Source: Pohlia nutans (taxonomy: Eukaryota > Streptophyta > Bryopsida > Bryales > Mniaceae). From it: a stretch of DNA of 64,000 nucleotides. A model generated the notes under the pieces. It ran no database searches and was not told the origin of the DNA. It was given only the letters and a program-made list of their open reading frames with translations. A program made the translations under genes and the position numbers. Numbering within the stretch: position 1 is the stretch's first letter; each line of letters begins with the position of its first letter. Positions 22,564 through 33,720 of the stretch are shown piece by piece. The stretch is taken from positions 20,168,113 to 20,232,112 of the forward strand of contig CM040092.1 of NCBI GenBank assembly GCA_022496805.1, in the 5' to 3' direction.

Positions 22564-22594
22564 CCACTTTGCCAAAGCAAGATTGAGGATGCCC
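22564..22594 (-). repeat. Right terminal inverted repeat of the Harbinger palindrome
   Basis: On the complement it reads GGGCATCCTCAATCTTGC and continues to AAAGTGG. It carries the five transitions that distinguish it from the left end. TTA follows at 22595-22597. Confidence 0.8.
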
Positions 22595-22613
22595 TTAGTA
22601 GTTAGTAGGCTGC

Positions 22614-22840
22614 TTAAAGTAGAGGGCTCCAAAACCAACAGGGTTCTAATTCCAAGTGAATCTAGGCACAATAGTCATCCTAGAACCTAAATCTAGGTAG
22701 ACCATAGATAGCTAGCTTAGCATTTTGGTCAATTTCCAATAAGAGCTCTATGATGTGCCTAGATTTGTGTTCTAAAATAAATGCATGGTTTAGATTCTCT
22801 TGGAATTAGAACCTCGTTGGTTTTGGAGCCTTCTACCTTA
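22614..22840. mobile_element. MITE with about 40-bp TIRs (GGCTCCAAAACCAAC)
   Basis: Inverted ends GTAGAGGGCTCCAAAACCAA and, on the complement, GTAGAAGGCTCCAAAACCAA extend on through GGTTCTAATTCCAAG. The element is absent at the matching place in segment B (about 33725-33740). The flank is TTA or TTAA, and the symmetry of the edge prevents a firm choice. It is non-coding. Confidence 0.75.
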
Positions 22841-23256
22841 ACCCAAACTAAGACCCGCTAACTGCTAATTAGTGAACAAAGGCCCAGTCCAATCAGCCAC
22901 TATTTGATTCTCTACTCTATCGATAGTTTGGTAATCTTCAACATGAACTTGTCAAATCAATAGGTTGCAACAACCTTTTCTAAACATTCCAAAAAGCTAT
23001 GAAGTAAATAATTCCATCAAATCACACAATACGACCTTGATCTCAGGAGACTTGACAAAATCATGTATTCTTTGTTTTTGAAATGAAGAATAAATGAGAC
23101 ATGAATCACCATTTCTTAGAGCAATTATGCATAGTAGGCATTTCTCACCACATGCAAGGGCAAGTGGTACAAATTGAAGTGTCTTTTGCAATTCATGAGG
23201 CTGACAATTCAGCTCACTATCTCATCATCTTGCAAAACTCCAATTGGTCAAGTTTG
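22841..23256. other. Segment A flank right of the palindrome
   Basis: Collinear with 33740-33992 and 34338-34483 of segment B. No gene, apart from being the 3' flank of the antisense PPR remnant. Confidence 0.6.
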
Positions 23257-24720
23257 CTAATAATTACCACAAGAACACACGCCATCTTTGAAGTGATGAA
23301 AACGATTAGCATCCCTTGCTATGATTTCCCGTTAGTCCCCTTAGAGATAATCTTGGTTGTTGTATGGCAGTGAATCTAAACATATTTAATCGAAGGTTCT
23401 TGTACACATAGATTGGTTCTCCACAAGGTGCGGACGCGCAGGATACCATCAGCAATAGCCAATTTCTCAAGTCTATGAGAGCAGAGAGCAAGTTCTTTCT
23501 CGCCCTTGCCAATATTTTCTAACACTAGCCAGGTATCACGAACGTAGCCTTTCAGCCTTGATAATGTCACCCAATCTGTTCAGCTCAGCGTATATCTCCT
23601 TGGCTTCGGGATGCGATTTATCCTTGACAACAAATTCATGGATCTTGTTATCAACTTCAATCCAGGTGCACCCGGGTTCCTTGCGTACACCTCTCTCCAG
23701 CATTATAGTGCGCACCAATGACACCTCCTTCCACTTGCCAGCTGCTGCATAGATATTGGAGAGCAGCTGCACACAAGTTGCGGCATTATTCGGGTCCAAC
23801 TTGGTACGCTCTTGGGCAGCATGTTCAGCCATTTCCACATTCCCATGAGTTCTACAAGCTCCAAGCAAGGCTCCCCAAGTTGCTTCGTTTGGCTCAAAGC
23901 TCCGGATGAAAAGCTTGGCCTCCTCCAAGTGACCTGCTCGCCCAAGAAGGTCCACCATGCAGTGACAATGTAGCACAGAAGGCTCAATTCCATACTCTTC
24001 ACTCATAGCCAGAAAAAGCTGACGCCCTTTCTCAAGAAGGCCTGCATGGCTGCAAGCTGACAAAGCTGCCACAAATGAGTACGCATCGGGCTTCACAATC
24101 ATGTTTCGGAAGAGGTCGAAAGCTTCTCACCCACGTCCATGTTCTGCAAGTCCAGCGATCATTGTGTTCCACGTGATTACGTTGCAGTTTGCATTCTTTT
24201 GAAAACTAGTCGGGCATCATCAAATCTGCCACTTGTTGCATACATGTGGACTAGCGCATATATTGCCACACGCACATCTGACTCAAGACTTGATGATCAA
24301 CGACATGGCTGTGAACCTCCTTCACCCAATCGAGAGCCCAACTTGCACTTGCATTCACGATGCCGAATGATATACGTGACTGCTTCTAGTTTGAAACCTT
24401 TCCGATTCATTTGGAGAAAGAATTCAGATGGTTCTACACTACAACCGCTTGATCTCTGCATATTCATGTGCCAATCCTCGCAGTTCACTTGATTCCACCG
24501 CGTTCCTTCATCCTATACATCAAAAACTTGTTGGGCATCATCAATGCTGCCACTCTTGGCATACATGTGTATGAGCGCATTTCCCACACTCAAATCTGAC
24601 TCAAGTCCAGCTTCTAAGACATGGTTGTGTAGCCCCTTTACCCATTGCAACGCAGCTGCAGTTGTAGTTGGATTGAGGATGCTCGGATAAGTGATGGCGT
24701 TCGGTACGCAGCCCTTTCTT
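23257..24720 (-). pseudogene. PPR protein, PLS-E-DYW class (segment A copy)
   Basis: Plant DYW-type PPR proteins act in organelle C-to-U RNA editing. The best frame (24102 to 23536) reads through PPR repeats and the E motifs: KPDAYSFVAALSACSHAGLL, CMVDLLGRAGHLEEA, WGALLGACRTHGNVEMAEHA, KEPGCTWIEVDNKIHEFVVK. The frame then changes and the DYW domain is only partly readable ([11 protein letters not shown]). The end of the domain reads CSCGNY-stop where CSCGDYW is expected. Upstream (24130-24720) there are PPR repeats broken by stops (for example MYAKSGSIDDAQQVF). No intact reading frame remains. Confidence 0.85.
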
Positions 24721-25599
24721 TGTAAGATGATAGATTTATTTTTGAAACGAAGGTTTGGGGAATGGTGTGTTGTATTAAGGTAGCTTTGGTATATGAAATT
24801 AAGTTACTGTTGATTCATTACTTTTTGAATAAAAATGCGTTTTTTATTTTTATTTTGGCTATTTGGCTATTTTTTATAAATAGGTTATTGGAAACTTGAT
24901 ATATTTATTTTTGATAAGAGTATGTGGCCGGGAACATGGAAAGTGGAAAGAAACAATCGGTCAAAATATTTCATTTGATAATTCTTTTTATATCAATTAT
25001 GCTCTTTTAATTAGAGAGAAATCACTCGAGTATAGTGGACTCCCTTTGTCCCGCCAAAGAGCACCTCCTTAAATTCAACAAAGTGTTTTCAATACTATGC
25101 TGAATTTTGAGGAGGTGCTCTTTATATTGGGATTAAGGGAGTAAATCAATAGCTAGTTCAAAACTTCAAATCTATTGTGTTGATTTATGAAAATTTTCAT
25201 TTGAGCTTTATGAATTTTCTACAAGATTCTCTTTTCACTTTACTTTAACAACATTGTTTGAAAAAATAGTTTTCTAAATTTGTCAACTTTCTTTTCTAAA
25301 TTAATATGTGTAAGTCAAGGTATTAACACCATTAGGATTTGGGGGGTTTTGCAACACCACAAACGTTGCTATTAACACTAGAAAGCAGTGATAAGAAGCC
25401 CTCCTATACGTTTCTAAAACGTTGTTGTGATTAAACAACGTTTATGTTTATGACTATGTAATGTTTTTGCACATGCTTATGCAATGTTTTTGTCATTTTT
25501 GCGAACAATTGTTCCCAATGGCATCTCTATTTTGGGATGTACATGCTGTATTTTTTTTTTCTTCTAGTTTTCAAAATATCCATTTAATATTTTTAGTTG

Positions 25600-25760
25600 T
25601 ACAATATATAGTACACTTTGCTATATAGTAATGGCCGTACAATATATCGTAAAGTATACCATATAACAATATAATGTATAGTATATGGTACACTATATCA
25701 TATAGTGTACCGTATAGTATACAATATACCGTACAATATATTGCATAGCAATATGTATCC
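25600..25760. repeat. Low-complexity TATAGTATAC-type block
   Basis: Irregular repeats of TATAGTATAC, TACACTATA and CGTACAATATA. A diverged copy lies at 37660-37830 in segment B. A 104-codon frame on the minus strand is made of this repeat and is not a gene. Confidence 0.7.
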
Positions 25761-26369
25761 TTGACCTCACTCACTCCTTGACAAACCTTATGAATGGGAT
25801 AAATAGCTTGGCTTGTGAACATCGTGAGAACGTCATTGGGAACACAGAACGTTGCTTTCACCTCTAAAATGTTGCGGAAAGACAAACATTGCTCTCAAAC
25901 CTTGTTTATTTCCTCAAACATTGCTAAGTTATTTACACATTGCTTACAAACGTTGCAAAGCCTCCACATTCTAGTAGTGTAATTTATGATAGTATAGTTC
26001 AATATCAGAATTTATTTTTCTCTAATTAAAATAATGGTTTTATTATAAATAAAACTATATGAAATGAGATATTGAGAGAAATCACTTCTCATTTGTAGTT
26101 TCTTCATTTTCTAAACTGTTGTTCTAAAGACTATCCATGAGTGATTCCTTATATACTAGTATTTAGAATATGTGAGGGCTCCTTCATATACATTGTTTGT
26201 TCACTACTTTTATACTAGACAATTGTTTCTCTGAATATCCTAGAATATGTAAGGATTTACTACCGCAGGTGACATTGTGCATTTACTAACCTTGTAAAGT
26301 TTGTTTATGTTTTAACAACCCTACTCCTATAAATTTTAATTACCAATTAAATACTATAAGTTCAAAGAA

Positions 26370-26690
26370 GTTTCATATAGTCTTAAGTCCTAAGTGCCCA
26401 AGCATCCAAATAGTGAAGGGTCGGGGGTCTAATTCAATTTCAATTTTAGTAATTTTTTTTTTACTTTCAAGTCCAACTAAGAAAATGAAGCTTTTTAGAT
26501 ATTATTTTTACTTTCAAGTGGAGTTTGCTCATCAAAAGCATTTTAGATATTTTTTATAAACATAAACACATGTTTCCTATTGGTCCTCAAATTTTCAATA
26601 TGTTATGAATTTAATATTTTTAGATATTTTTTGATTTACTTTCAAGTCCAACTAAGAAAATTTGAGGACCAATAGGAAACATATACTTAC
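26370..26690. mobile_element. Rearranged TTAA element (segment A orthologue of 38486-39031)
   Basis: It starts TCCTAAGTGCCCAAGCATCC like the segment B element, but within about 140 bp it switches to the element's 3' half in inverted orientation (GAGTTTGCTCATCAAAAGC, CTATTGGTCCTCAAATTTTC), then returns. The ends are degenerate (TTAAGTCC). An internal inversion and deletion are likely. Confidence 0.55.
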
Positions 26691-27299
26691 ATTTATTGAA
26701 AACCATCATTTTTATACTTGATCAAATATTTGGTCTTGAATAAGAATTATATTAGGCCAACGTGCTAATCTTAGTGCATATTCTAGGCCTTGAAATGATT
26801 GCAAGATACATCAAAGTTTGTATTATGAATTATTAAAGAATTAACTTCTTTTAGTTCTTCTTCTTTCAATTGTCTTATATCTATTAAAAAGTTCTCAATA
26901 TGCTTTGCTCAATGGCAATTTTTACTTGGGGAGGTCTCATTCAAATCTTACGTAACATTGTGCAAACATCGTTAGGTTCCATATAAATGCTTGAAGGTAA
27001 AATATTTAAATGAATTACATTGATATAAGATACTAAAAATTGATGACAACAATAAAAATGAGAATATTTTCAAAATCTTACTAATTATGATAAATACATT
27101 CATATTGAAATTATCAAGATTTTAAAGAATCCACATGTCTTTTCAAAAAGTTAGCAAGTATGTACTCATGATGTATAGTAAGAAAAGACTAAGTAACTAT
27201 GATAAAAAGAGACTATGGTAAGAACCAACTGTATGTACTTATGAAGTATGGTAAATTACTATGGTAAAAAGGGACTTACCATAGTCACTTCTTGACTAT

Positions 27300-28037
27300 G
27301 GTAATCTCATTGAGGTAATCTAGCAATATGCTATTATGGGTCACTATCGGTAGTAAAAAAATGACTATGGGTAAGACCTAAAAATTACCATGAAATCCAG
27401 ATAATCACGTAATTTTTCACTTCTTTATATAATGCTTAAGCTATTGATCTTAATACTCGTCATAGATCCCAAAGACATTATATTTTTAATTTATTCAAGT
27501 CATTATAGACTCTTTAAAGCATGATTGAGAGTTGAAAATGGGCTACATGGAGCCTACTCTGCTTCACAACATTTTTTCTCTACACCCATGTACCTACGCG
27601 GTTATACACGTGGCTACGCAGTTACGTAGCTTCTCGTGTAGTTTTGTGGTTACGGAGGAAAACAAGTATATAGAGAGAAGGCAGACGCCTTGCTCCTCCT
27701 CTTTTTTTGTGCTTCTTTGAGCAATTACTTGCAGGCAATTGTGTTTGCTTCTTCCTTCATCAAGCTCATCATTTATGTTCACTTGGCCCTGTCTTTTGAA
27801 CTTTCTTTTTGTCTATTTTGGATCTTCCCCCAACACACTCTTCATTGAAATTAGCCCTTTGGGCCATAGTTTCTTGCTTTCTTTCTTTTGTTTACAATCC
27901 ATTATCTCCTATTCTTTTGTTTAGGATATTTTCATCTTCCTTGCTACCTTTCCGTCTCTCTCTTAGCACTATACCTGCTTTTAAAAATTCATTCTTTTCA
28001 TTTCTGTGGACATTCAGCTCTTAAATCCCTATTGACC
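27300..28037 (+). promoter_or_regulatory. Promoter and leader of RWP-RK gene A
   Basis: Conserved with 4195-4868 and 40150-40814. The leader has GTTATACACGTGGCTACG with a CACGTG G-box near 27607, then GTTACGTAGCTTCTCGTGTA, then a pyrimidine-rich stretch. The chosen ATG at 28038 has the context ACCATGG. Confidence 0.55.
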
Positions 28038-29889
28038 ATGGATGCTAGTGATTGCTTTCAAGTACTTTTTGGTAAAATCCCAAAGCCCCTCCCATGCCCT
28101 TTGTGCAAGTCGATTTTTGTCAGTGTCCTTAGCGTTAGCTATTGCCATTGCCCTGCCTGCAACTATACCTATGAATCTCCAAAATCAAACGACAAGAAAC
28201 CCTTAACATCAAAGCATAATGAGAAAGGGAAGGAAACCTCTAGCATTGGTGAAAGCTCCCATCGCCGTAAGCTTCTTTTACATACTCCTCTTCTTCACTA
28301 AGTTTTACTGATATTCTTCCTATTACTTGCCCTGTTGACTGTTGTCACTGGATCACTGTCTTCACTGGAATGATCATTGTTCATGCTTTTTCATCATGAT
28401 TGTGTGCATGCAGGTTTCATCACTTTGCCATCGCAACTCACAGGGGTCAAGGAAGGTGCAGTAAGTAGCGGACCACGGAATGCTGTGCCACTTCCACAAT
28501 GCAACCTTACTGTTACGGAACCGTCGACGATTGGGGTGGAGAAGAAAAATGGAAAGGAGAAGGCGCATAAGCTCTTCACTGCGATTGAAGGAAATAAAGG
28601 CTGCTCCCCGGTGAAGGGTGGTAATTTAAAGATACTCATCTTCAAAGTTAGAATGTCTTTACAATGTTATTCCTACCGGTGGTGACTTCCTGGGATGCTC
28701 CTTAGTTTGACGTTTGATGATTTCACAGTAATTTCTTGCATGATCGTGTCAATTGCAGATCTGTTCCAAAGCATGATAGAAAAAGGAAGTGATCTCGGAA
28801 GTGATACTGATAGTGAACCACCGAGTGATCCCCCCTCGCCTGCGGCCTTTCCATTGGGCCACATCAGCGATGAGTGTGGGATACCTGTCATCCTGAACCC
28901 TGCGATGCGCCCCCCAAGTTGTAAGTTCTGATTCAATTCCGTGTGTGTGTTGTGGCAATGGTTTACTAGACGTGGTCAAGTGGTTACATGTTGTATTTAC
29001 ATTCCATGGCCGGGGCAGGGGCTGCAGATGCTACCAGATCTTCCAATGCAGGAAGATCACCAGAGCAAAGTACCGCTTGTGCTTCAACGAGCGATTCAGA
29101 AAGTTGGCTTTGACTGTGATTCAGGAAAAGTGGTTCTTGTCAGCCGATGCAACAAGAAGGTGAGATTGCTCACCGAATTCTTCTTCCAATTCCGTGCATG
29201 CATCACAAAGATCTCTCTTTCTCTGGTATTTACAATCCTGCTTGTTTTTCATTTGAACTCACGGCCACAGGGAGGTGGGACTCTTCCTTTGAAGTTGTGG
29301 GATCTGTTGAACAACTTCCACTTGCGGTTGGACGACGTGGTGGAGAAGCTAGAAGTCTCCAAGATTCCATTTAAGAAAGCGTGCAGAGAATTCGGGATCA
29401 AACGATGGCCTGGCCGCAAGGTAATTTCTACTAAAATATCAATACTTTTGCATCTTTTGAATGAACTCGTCGTGGATATTCTTTTGAAATTTTTACTCAT
29501 TCACAATTGGATGATACAAATAGCTTTTGTGTGATACTATATAATTGCTCAAGATTACTCATACACACTCAGAGCAATTTGTAATTTTATGCTTACAGTA
29601 CAGATTCAGCTTGTATATGATTGTGCTGAAGACTTGTTCATACACACGAAGAGCCTTTGTATTGTTCAATATGATTACAGTTATTGTAATATCACATTGT
29701 AGACGAGACTTTCTCCTACACACTGAGAGCGTTCATTAGTTTTGTAAGAACAATTAATATAGGCTTTGAATACTTTGACCTGATTGGGTTTGCACGTTAA
29801 TATGTATGCAGATGAGGAGCTTGATCAGGAAGGCTGCAGAGGAAAAATTGGTGGACGAGATTCGCAAAGTCACAGAGAAATCACACTGA
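28038..29889 (+). CDS. Zinc-ribbon RWP-RK protein, copy A
   Basis: A putative nuclear transcription factor of the RWP-RK family. Exon model: 28038-28266, 28414-28620, 28759-28920, 29019-29159, 29271-29420, 29812-29889, all with GT-AG borders. Exon 1 encodes a four-cysteine ribbon (CPLC, 14 residues, CPAC). Exon 3 has an acidic Ser/Pro stretch (SDTDSEPPSDPP). Exons 5-6 encode the RWP-RK domain (LLNNFHLRLDDVVEKLEVSK, then CREFGIKRWPGRK joined to MRSLIRKA). With this model the exon 3/4 junction is out of frame by one base. An acceptor near 28980 (GGTCAAG) would restore the frame but leaves a 59-nt intron. It may be a working gene with a non-standard junction or a recent pseudogene. The canonical motif is RWPYRK; here it is RWPGRK. 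Confidence 0.65.
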
Positions 29890-31310
29890 GTGACTCAAAC
29901 ACTAAGTTTGCAACCACGTCATTCTAACGCCGGCATTGGAATGACATAAATTATTTCAATGAATGTCGTTCCAACCACATTCATTTGTAATAAGTTACAT
30001 CATGTGGTTCTAGTATGTTGAATGTAAAGAAACCATGTCGTTCTTACAATGTCGCGGGCTCTAAGCACCTGCTCCCTACACTGGTGGAGCGACAGTTGTT
30101 GAATTGCCTGGGATCCGGAGGGTTCCAGCCTTTAATTTCAGATGGTCAACTGGCCAATTTTCTCTACAGTCACGCAGTGTGGATACCGGTATCTGAAGGT
30201 ACTTAGTCTGTTCTGTGTAAGTAAGTGACTAAGCAGCTTCATTACAGGTTAGTTACATGAATGCAGTATGTTTTGGCTTCCATGATACGTAGCTGGGCAG
30301 CAGGCAGTGACTTTTTCCGAAGTAGTTATGTAGGTGCAGCTCTACACATGGTCTTCCACGGAGGGTGAGAGAAATTATTTCTGTGTCTTGTGTTGTACTG
30401 ATATTAACAAATATATGAGTTTGAATGGATACCGTCCGGATTCATTTGGTATGGGTATCCAGTGTTATTTGCAATACTTGCTGGTCCGGGTGCTTTCAAC
30501 ACTTTATATAGAGAAGCTCATGGTAGGGTAGATTGAAGGCCCTACAGTAGATCTTTGCGCACAAGTTTATATCTCAGTGATATGCACCACATTTTCTATG
30601 AAACTGGTTCCAGATTGAAGGTACAAGCAAGATGCAAATTCAACTTAACATGGGTGACAACTGACAAGTGAATGTAACTAACTCACCTGGTTTTAATTAT
30701 ATCAAATATCACATTGTTGTCATGCCCCCGATTCACAAAATACTAGTATTAATAGAATGATTTGTTGTGAGCTCCCCTGTTTCAGTTTACTGACTAAAGT
30801 TATAACGTGGTAAACAAACGATGGCCATCCTCCAGTGCGATTTGGTGAATGAAAGCACAATCCAGTGCTCAAGAACACAAAAGTCATAGATCAGTTTTTT
30901 AAACGAAATTCTAGATTCGATTCGGGGGATAATCATGATCATGAAGAGACTTATACAGCGCTCGCGCCAGCGTTTCAAAGGAGCTCTGCAGCTCAGTTCT
31001 ATGCTACCAAGCTGGAGAGCCTCTTGACCCCCAGGATAATGAATCTTCCGTCCCGTTCCAGTTTTTTAATTTCGTTTTGGACTGCATCTTCCGATTCTTC
31101 AGTTGCAAGTAAACATATGTACAAAGATTGAAAAATGTTTACATCAAATGTTCGAATTAACATTGAACTCTCTGATGATCCTCTTTCGTGACATTCCATG
31201 CACGATCATTGTAACCATAAAGTGACCATCTCATAAATCATGAAGAAGACTCCCTTTTGTGATGTTAAGAATCCTGTTAAATGTGACGTGTCATATACTG
31301 TACGCGCGTG
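29890..31310. other. 3' flank of RWP-RK gene A and intergenic DNA
   Basis: Bases 29890-30530 are conserved with 42688-43270 downstream of copy B, including CATTCTAACGCCGGCATTGG, and probably contain the 3' UTR. From 30540 to 31310 I see nothing recognisable. Confidence 0.55.
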
Positions 31311-31479
31311 GGTTACAGAACTTTCGAGCAGAAAACTTTGCTCCACCGAGACCATCCAGAGTCACTGCTTCGTCAACCGACTGGGACGGACCGGCTGGCC
31401 GCGCAGCCGCTCGATCTAGGGCTCGCGTACGTAGCTGCTCGCCGCCTCGCGGGATCGATCAGAGGTTGCAGATACAACG

Positions 31480-32460
31480 CCTGTAGCGCCCGGAAGTGGA
31501 GAGTATCTGATGACAATCCATCTGGGTACCCCACCTCAGAAGTTCGTGATGATCGTGGACAGCGGCAGTGATTTGGTGTGGGTGCAGTGCCTCCCTTGCA
31601 ACGCCCCGCACGTCTGCTTGTCTGCACCCAACCGCTACTTCGACCCCTCTGCCTCCTCCTCTTCCGCCGTCGTCCCGTGCAACAGCTCCCAGTACGTGTG
31701 ACCCACTGACTGCAGGTGATCCCTCGCTCTACATTAATTCTTCCCCGTCTGATGTTGGACACAGTTCTACTAACATGGATGCAGAGACTGAATGACACGG
31801 ATTCTTATGTGTCGTGCTAATAGTGAAGCGTGAGTGTTGTGCAGTTCCTTGGCGTTTAGTGCGACAGTTCCCGAAGCTGCTACATGTCATGTCATGGATA
31901 TGTAGACCATATATAGTGGAATTGCAGGAGAGTTGTCAACTGAGACCATGACGGTGAACATCTCAATTTATCACTGGGGTTCCATGGGAACTCTCCAGCT
32001 TTCTGTTCGGCTGCATGAACAATGACACGGATGACACGGTTTCCTCTGCCCCGCCTGGATCCGCCGGGGTGGTTGACGGCCTGGCTGGATTCGGGCGAGG
32101 GCCGAACTCCCTGCCCAGCCAGCTCACTCAGTCCACCGTGAACAACGTGTTTTCTTATTGCCTCCTTCCCTACACGGCTGCCACGGTGTTGACCTCGTCC
32201 CTGTTGCTTGGATTGCCCGGCTTACTCCCCATGGTGCACACACCCGTTTTGACGTATGATGAAACTTCCTATTGGGTGAACATGACTGGAATCAGTGCAT
32301 GACCACGGCTCTGACTTGGGCATTCCGAACTCAGCTTTTCAATTCAACGCAACAACAGGAGCTCGGGGAGTTATTTTAGACTCTCGAACAACTAGGCACT
32401 CAGTCTCGTCCTCATACCATACCCTACTGTTCAAGATCGTTGATCTAGTGATTCAATTAA
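31480..32460 (+). pseudogene. Nepenthesin-type (A1B) aspartic protease remnant
   Basis: Plant A1 aspartic proteases cut peptides with two Asp residues. The first active-site region is intact (SGEYLMTIHLGTPPQKF, then IVDSGSDLVWVQC, from about 31486). Further down come a second block in another frame (FLFGCMNNDTDD, GLAGFGRGPNSLPSQL, NVFSYCLLPY, YWVNMTGISA, 32000-32300) and the second active site, which reads LDSRTT where DSGTT is expected. Frame changes, an early stop after YV and loss of the second DSG mark it as a pseudogene. The C-terminal third is missing; the frame stops at about 32460. It lies between segments A and B and has no second copy here. Confidence 0.8.
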
Positions 32461-32793
32461 TTTAAAAATAGTTTTGGTTTTGAATTCTAACCCATGAGTG
32501 AGTAGCCTAAGTATCATCTTGTGACGCATCTGCTCGAAGAAGGGTACAATAAGTTATGAACTCTTGACAAACCACTGCTCAAAGAGTCGAGTGATCAGGT
32601 TGCCTTGAAACGTGAATATGCTCAAGGCAATATCACCATTCAATTTCGATTTATTCCAAGGACCATTTTTGTAGCATTCCACAAATGGGGAACTCAATAG
32701 TAGACAAGTACACTACCATTGCTTTCACTTGTTTCGGCCATTAATTGTTGCAACAAGGTTGGCACATTTGTGCTCAAGGTCCTTTTCTTTGGA

Positions 32794-32795
<2 letters not shown>

Positions 32796-32825
<30 letters not shown>

Positions 32826-32912
32826 ATTTTTTTTATTTTTTTTTTTTTTTATTTTATTATTTTATTATTTTATTATTTTGTTTTTATTTTTATTTTTATT
32901 TTTATTTTTATA
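32796..32912. repeat. Expanded T / ATTTT tract
   Basis: A poly-T run of about 50 bp followed by TTTTA/ATTTT units. The matching place in segment A (about 8070) has only a short run. Phenylalanine-rich frames here are artefacts of the tract. Confidence 0.9.
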
Positions 32913-33693
32913 TATTTACATATGGAATATTTTCAAGAAATTAAACATTTTTCAAGATTTTCTTTTTACCAAACAAAATCGTTATTTGAAAAAAAAGAAA
33001 TCCCAAAAATTTTGGCATCTATTTTGAAAATATTTTCTAGAAATGTTTTCCCTACGGTATCCCATAACTAATTTATAAACGAGCTTTTTTGCAGATTAAA
33101 TTACTGATGATAAACGCCCATTTCCCAACTCCTATGTATCACTAAAATTCTCAAAAAGCCTTCCACCTTAGACCTACAAATACCTTATTTGGGTATCTTT
33201 GTATATATCTACGTGAATGCAAAAATAAGTAACTCAAGTGCTCACCAATCTTGATGATAAGTGGATACAAGTTGCATCAGTTATAATTGAAAAATATATA
33301 TTAATAAAATAGGGCAACTATAACCCATCAAATGTAGAACCTGGCTTATTAGTGTGTGGTTATTACCTATTCACATACCCCACGGCATACAACTGCAAGC
33401 ATGAGTAAGCCCTAAAACAACTAGAAGAATGATGTACGAGTCTACATAACTAAGTGCCTCCACCAAGAATGACCCTCAATACCTGCACAAAAAAAATGTA
33501 GCATTTCAACATATTGCCTACACCAAATCAAAATGGGGAAGAAAGAAGTTCGCTATTAATGGGTCAGCTACCCATTATTTGAGCAGCCGCAGTCTGCAGC
33601 ACAGTACTATTACCACGTGTACCAGAAGTCGTTGCATCATTAGGTGGAATTAATTAGGTAGAGTTAATTGACACTAACTCCCTAGCTAACACC

Positions 33694-33720
33694 CAGTCAC
33701 CGTTAACTAGCAGTTAGTGG
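33694..33720 (+). other. Unoccupied target site of the Harbinger palindrome
   Basis: CAGTCACCGTTAACTAGCAG followed by TTAGTGG matches CAGTCACCCTTAATTA (left flank, to 9160) joined to GTAGTTAGTAGG (right flank, after one TTA). The site therefore existed uninterrupted in the duplicate copy. Confidence 0.8.

Larger units (their letters stand above)
9161..22594. mobile_element. Giant palindromic PIF/Harbinger element
   Basis: The 13434-bp element begins GGGCATCC and ends GGATGCCC, with TTA immediately on each side (9158-9160 and 22595-22597). TTA is the target duplication expected of PIF/Harbinger. It consists of a left arm (9161-14347), a 3060-bp spacer (14348-17407) and a right arm (17408-22594) that is the reverse complement of the left. 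Every mirrored pair of positions I checked sums to 31755, so there is no net indel between the arms. Both arms carry the same broken Harbinger transposase gene. The unoccupied site is preserved in segment B at about 33694-33720. No second (Myb-like) Harbinger ORF was seen. Confidence 0.9.
17408..22594 (-). repeat. Right arm of the palindrome (5187 bp)
   Basis: It is the reverse complement of 9161-14347. At its inner end GGCCGGTCC continues into TTATGAATTCACTC without the repeat seen on the left. That suggests the right side shows the original continuation and the left side is the switched junction. Confidence 0.9.
24721..27299. other. AT-rich intergenic DNA of segment A
   Basis: No gene. The sequence is collinear with 36241-40150 of segment B minus that copy's private insertions. 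The TTAA at 25431-25434 is the unoccupied site of the segment B element at 36957-37501. Bases 26700-27299 match 39560-40140. Confidence 0.65.
7800..30530 (+). repeat. Segment A of a direct segmental duplication
   Basis: With the 13.4-kb element at 9161-22594 removed, this stretch is collinear with segment B (32630-43270). Both have intergenic DNA, an antisense PPR-DYW remnant, AT-rich DNA with a TAGTATAC-like low-complexity block, the RWP-RK promoter, the RWP-RK gene and its downstream DNA. The copies differ by small indels, substitutions and several transposon insertions private to one copy. The edges are approximate. Confidence 0.8.

Noticed and set aside
9161..22594. The palindrome as an assembly or long-read fold-back artefact
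   Set aside because: Fold-backs do not give a transposon-type TTA duplication on both sides, distinct TIR variants at the two ends, a 3-kb unique spacer, or an empty site in a duplicate segment. Not fully excluded without reads.
28941..29534. 197-codon single frame as the RWP-RK protein
   Set aside because: It reads through two introns. The exon model with GT-AG borders and matching lengths in both copies is better.
32719..33071. Phe/Tyr-rich frames of about 100 codons
   Set aside because: They are translations of an expanded poly-T/ATTTT tract that is short in segment A.
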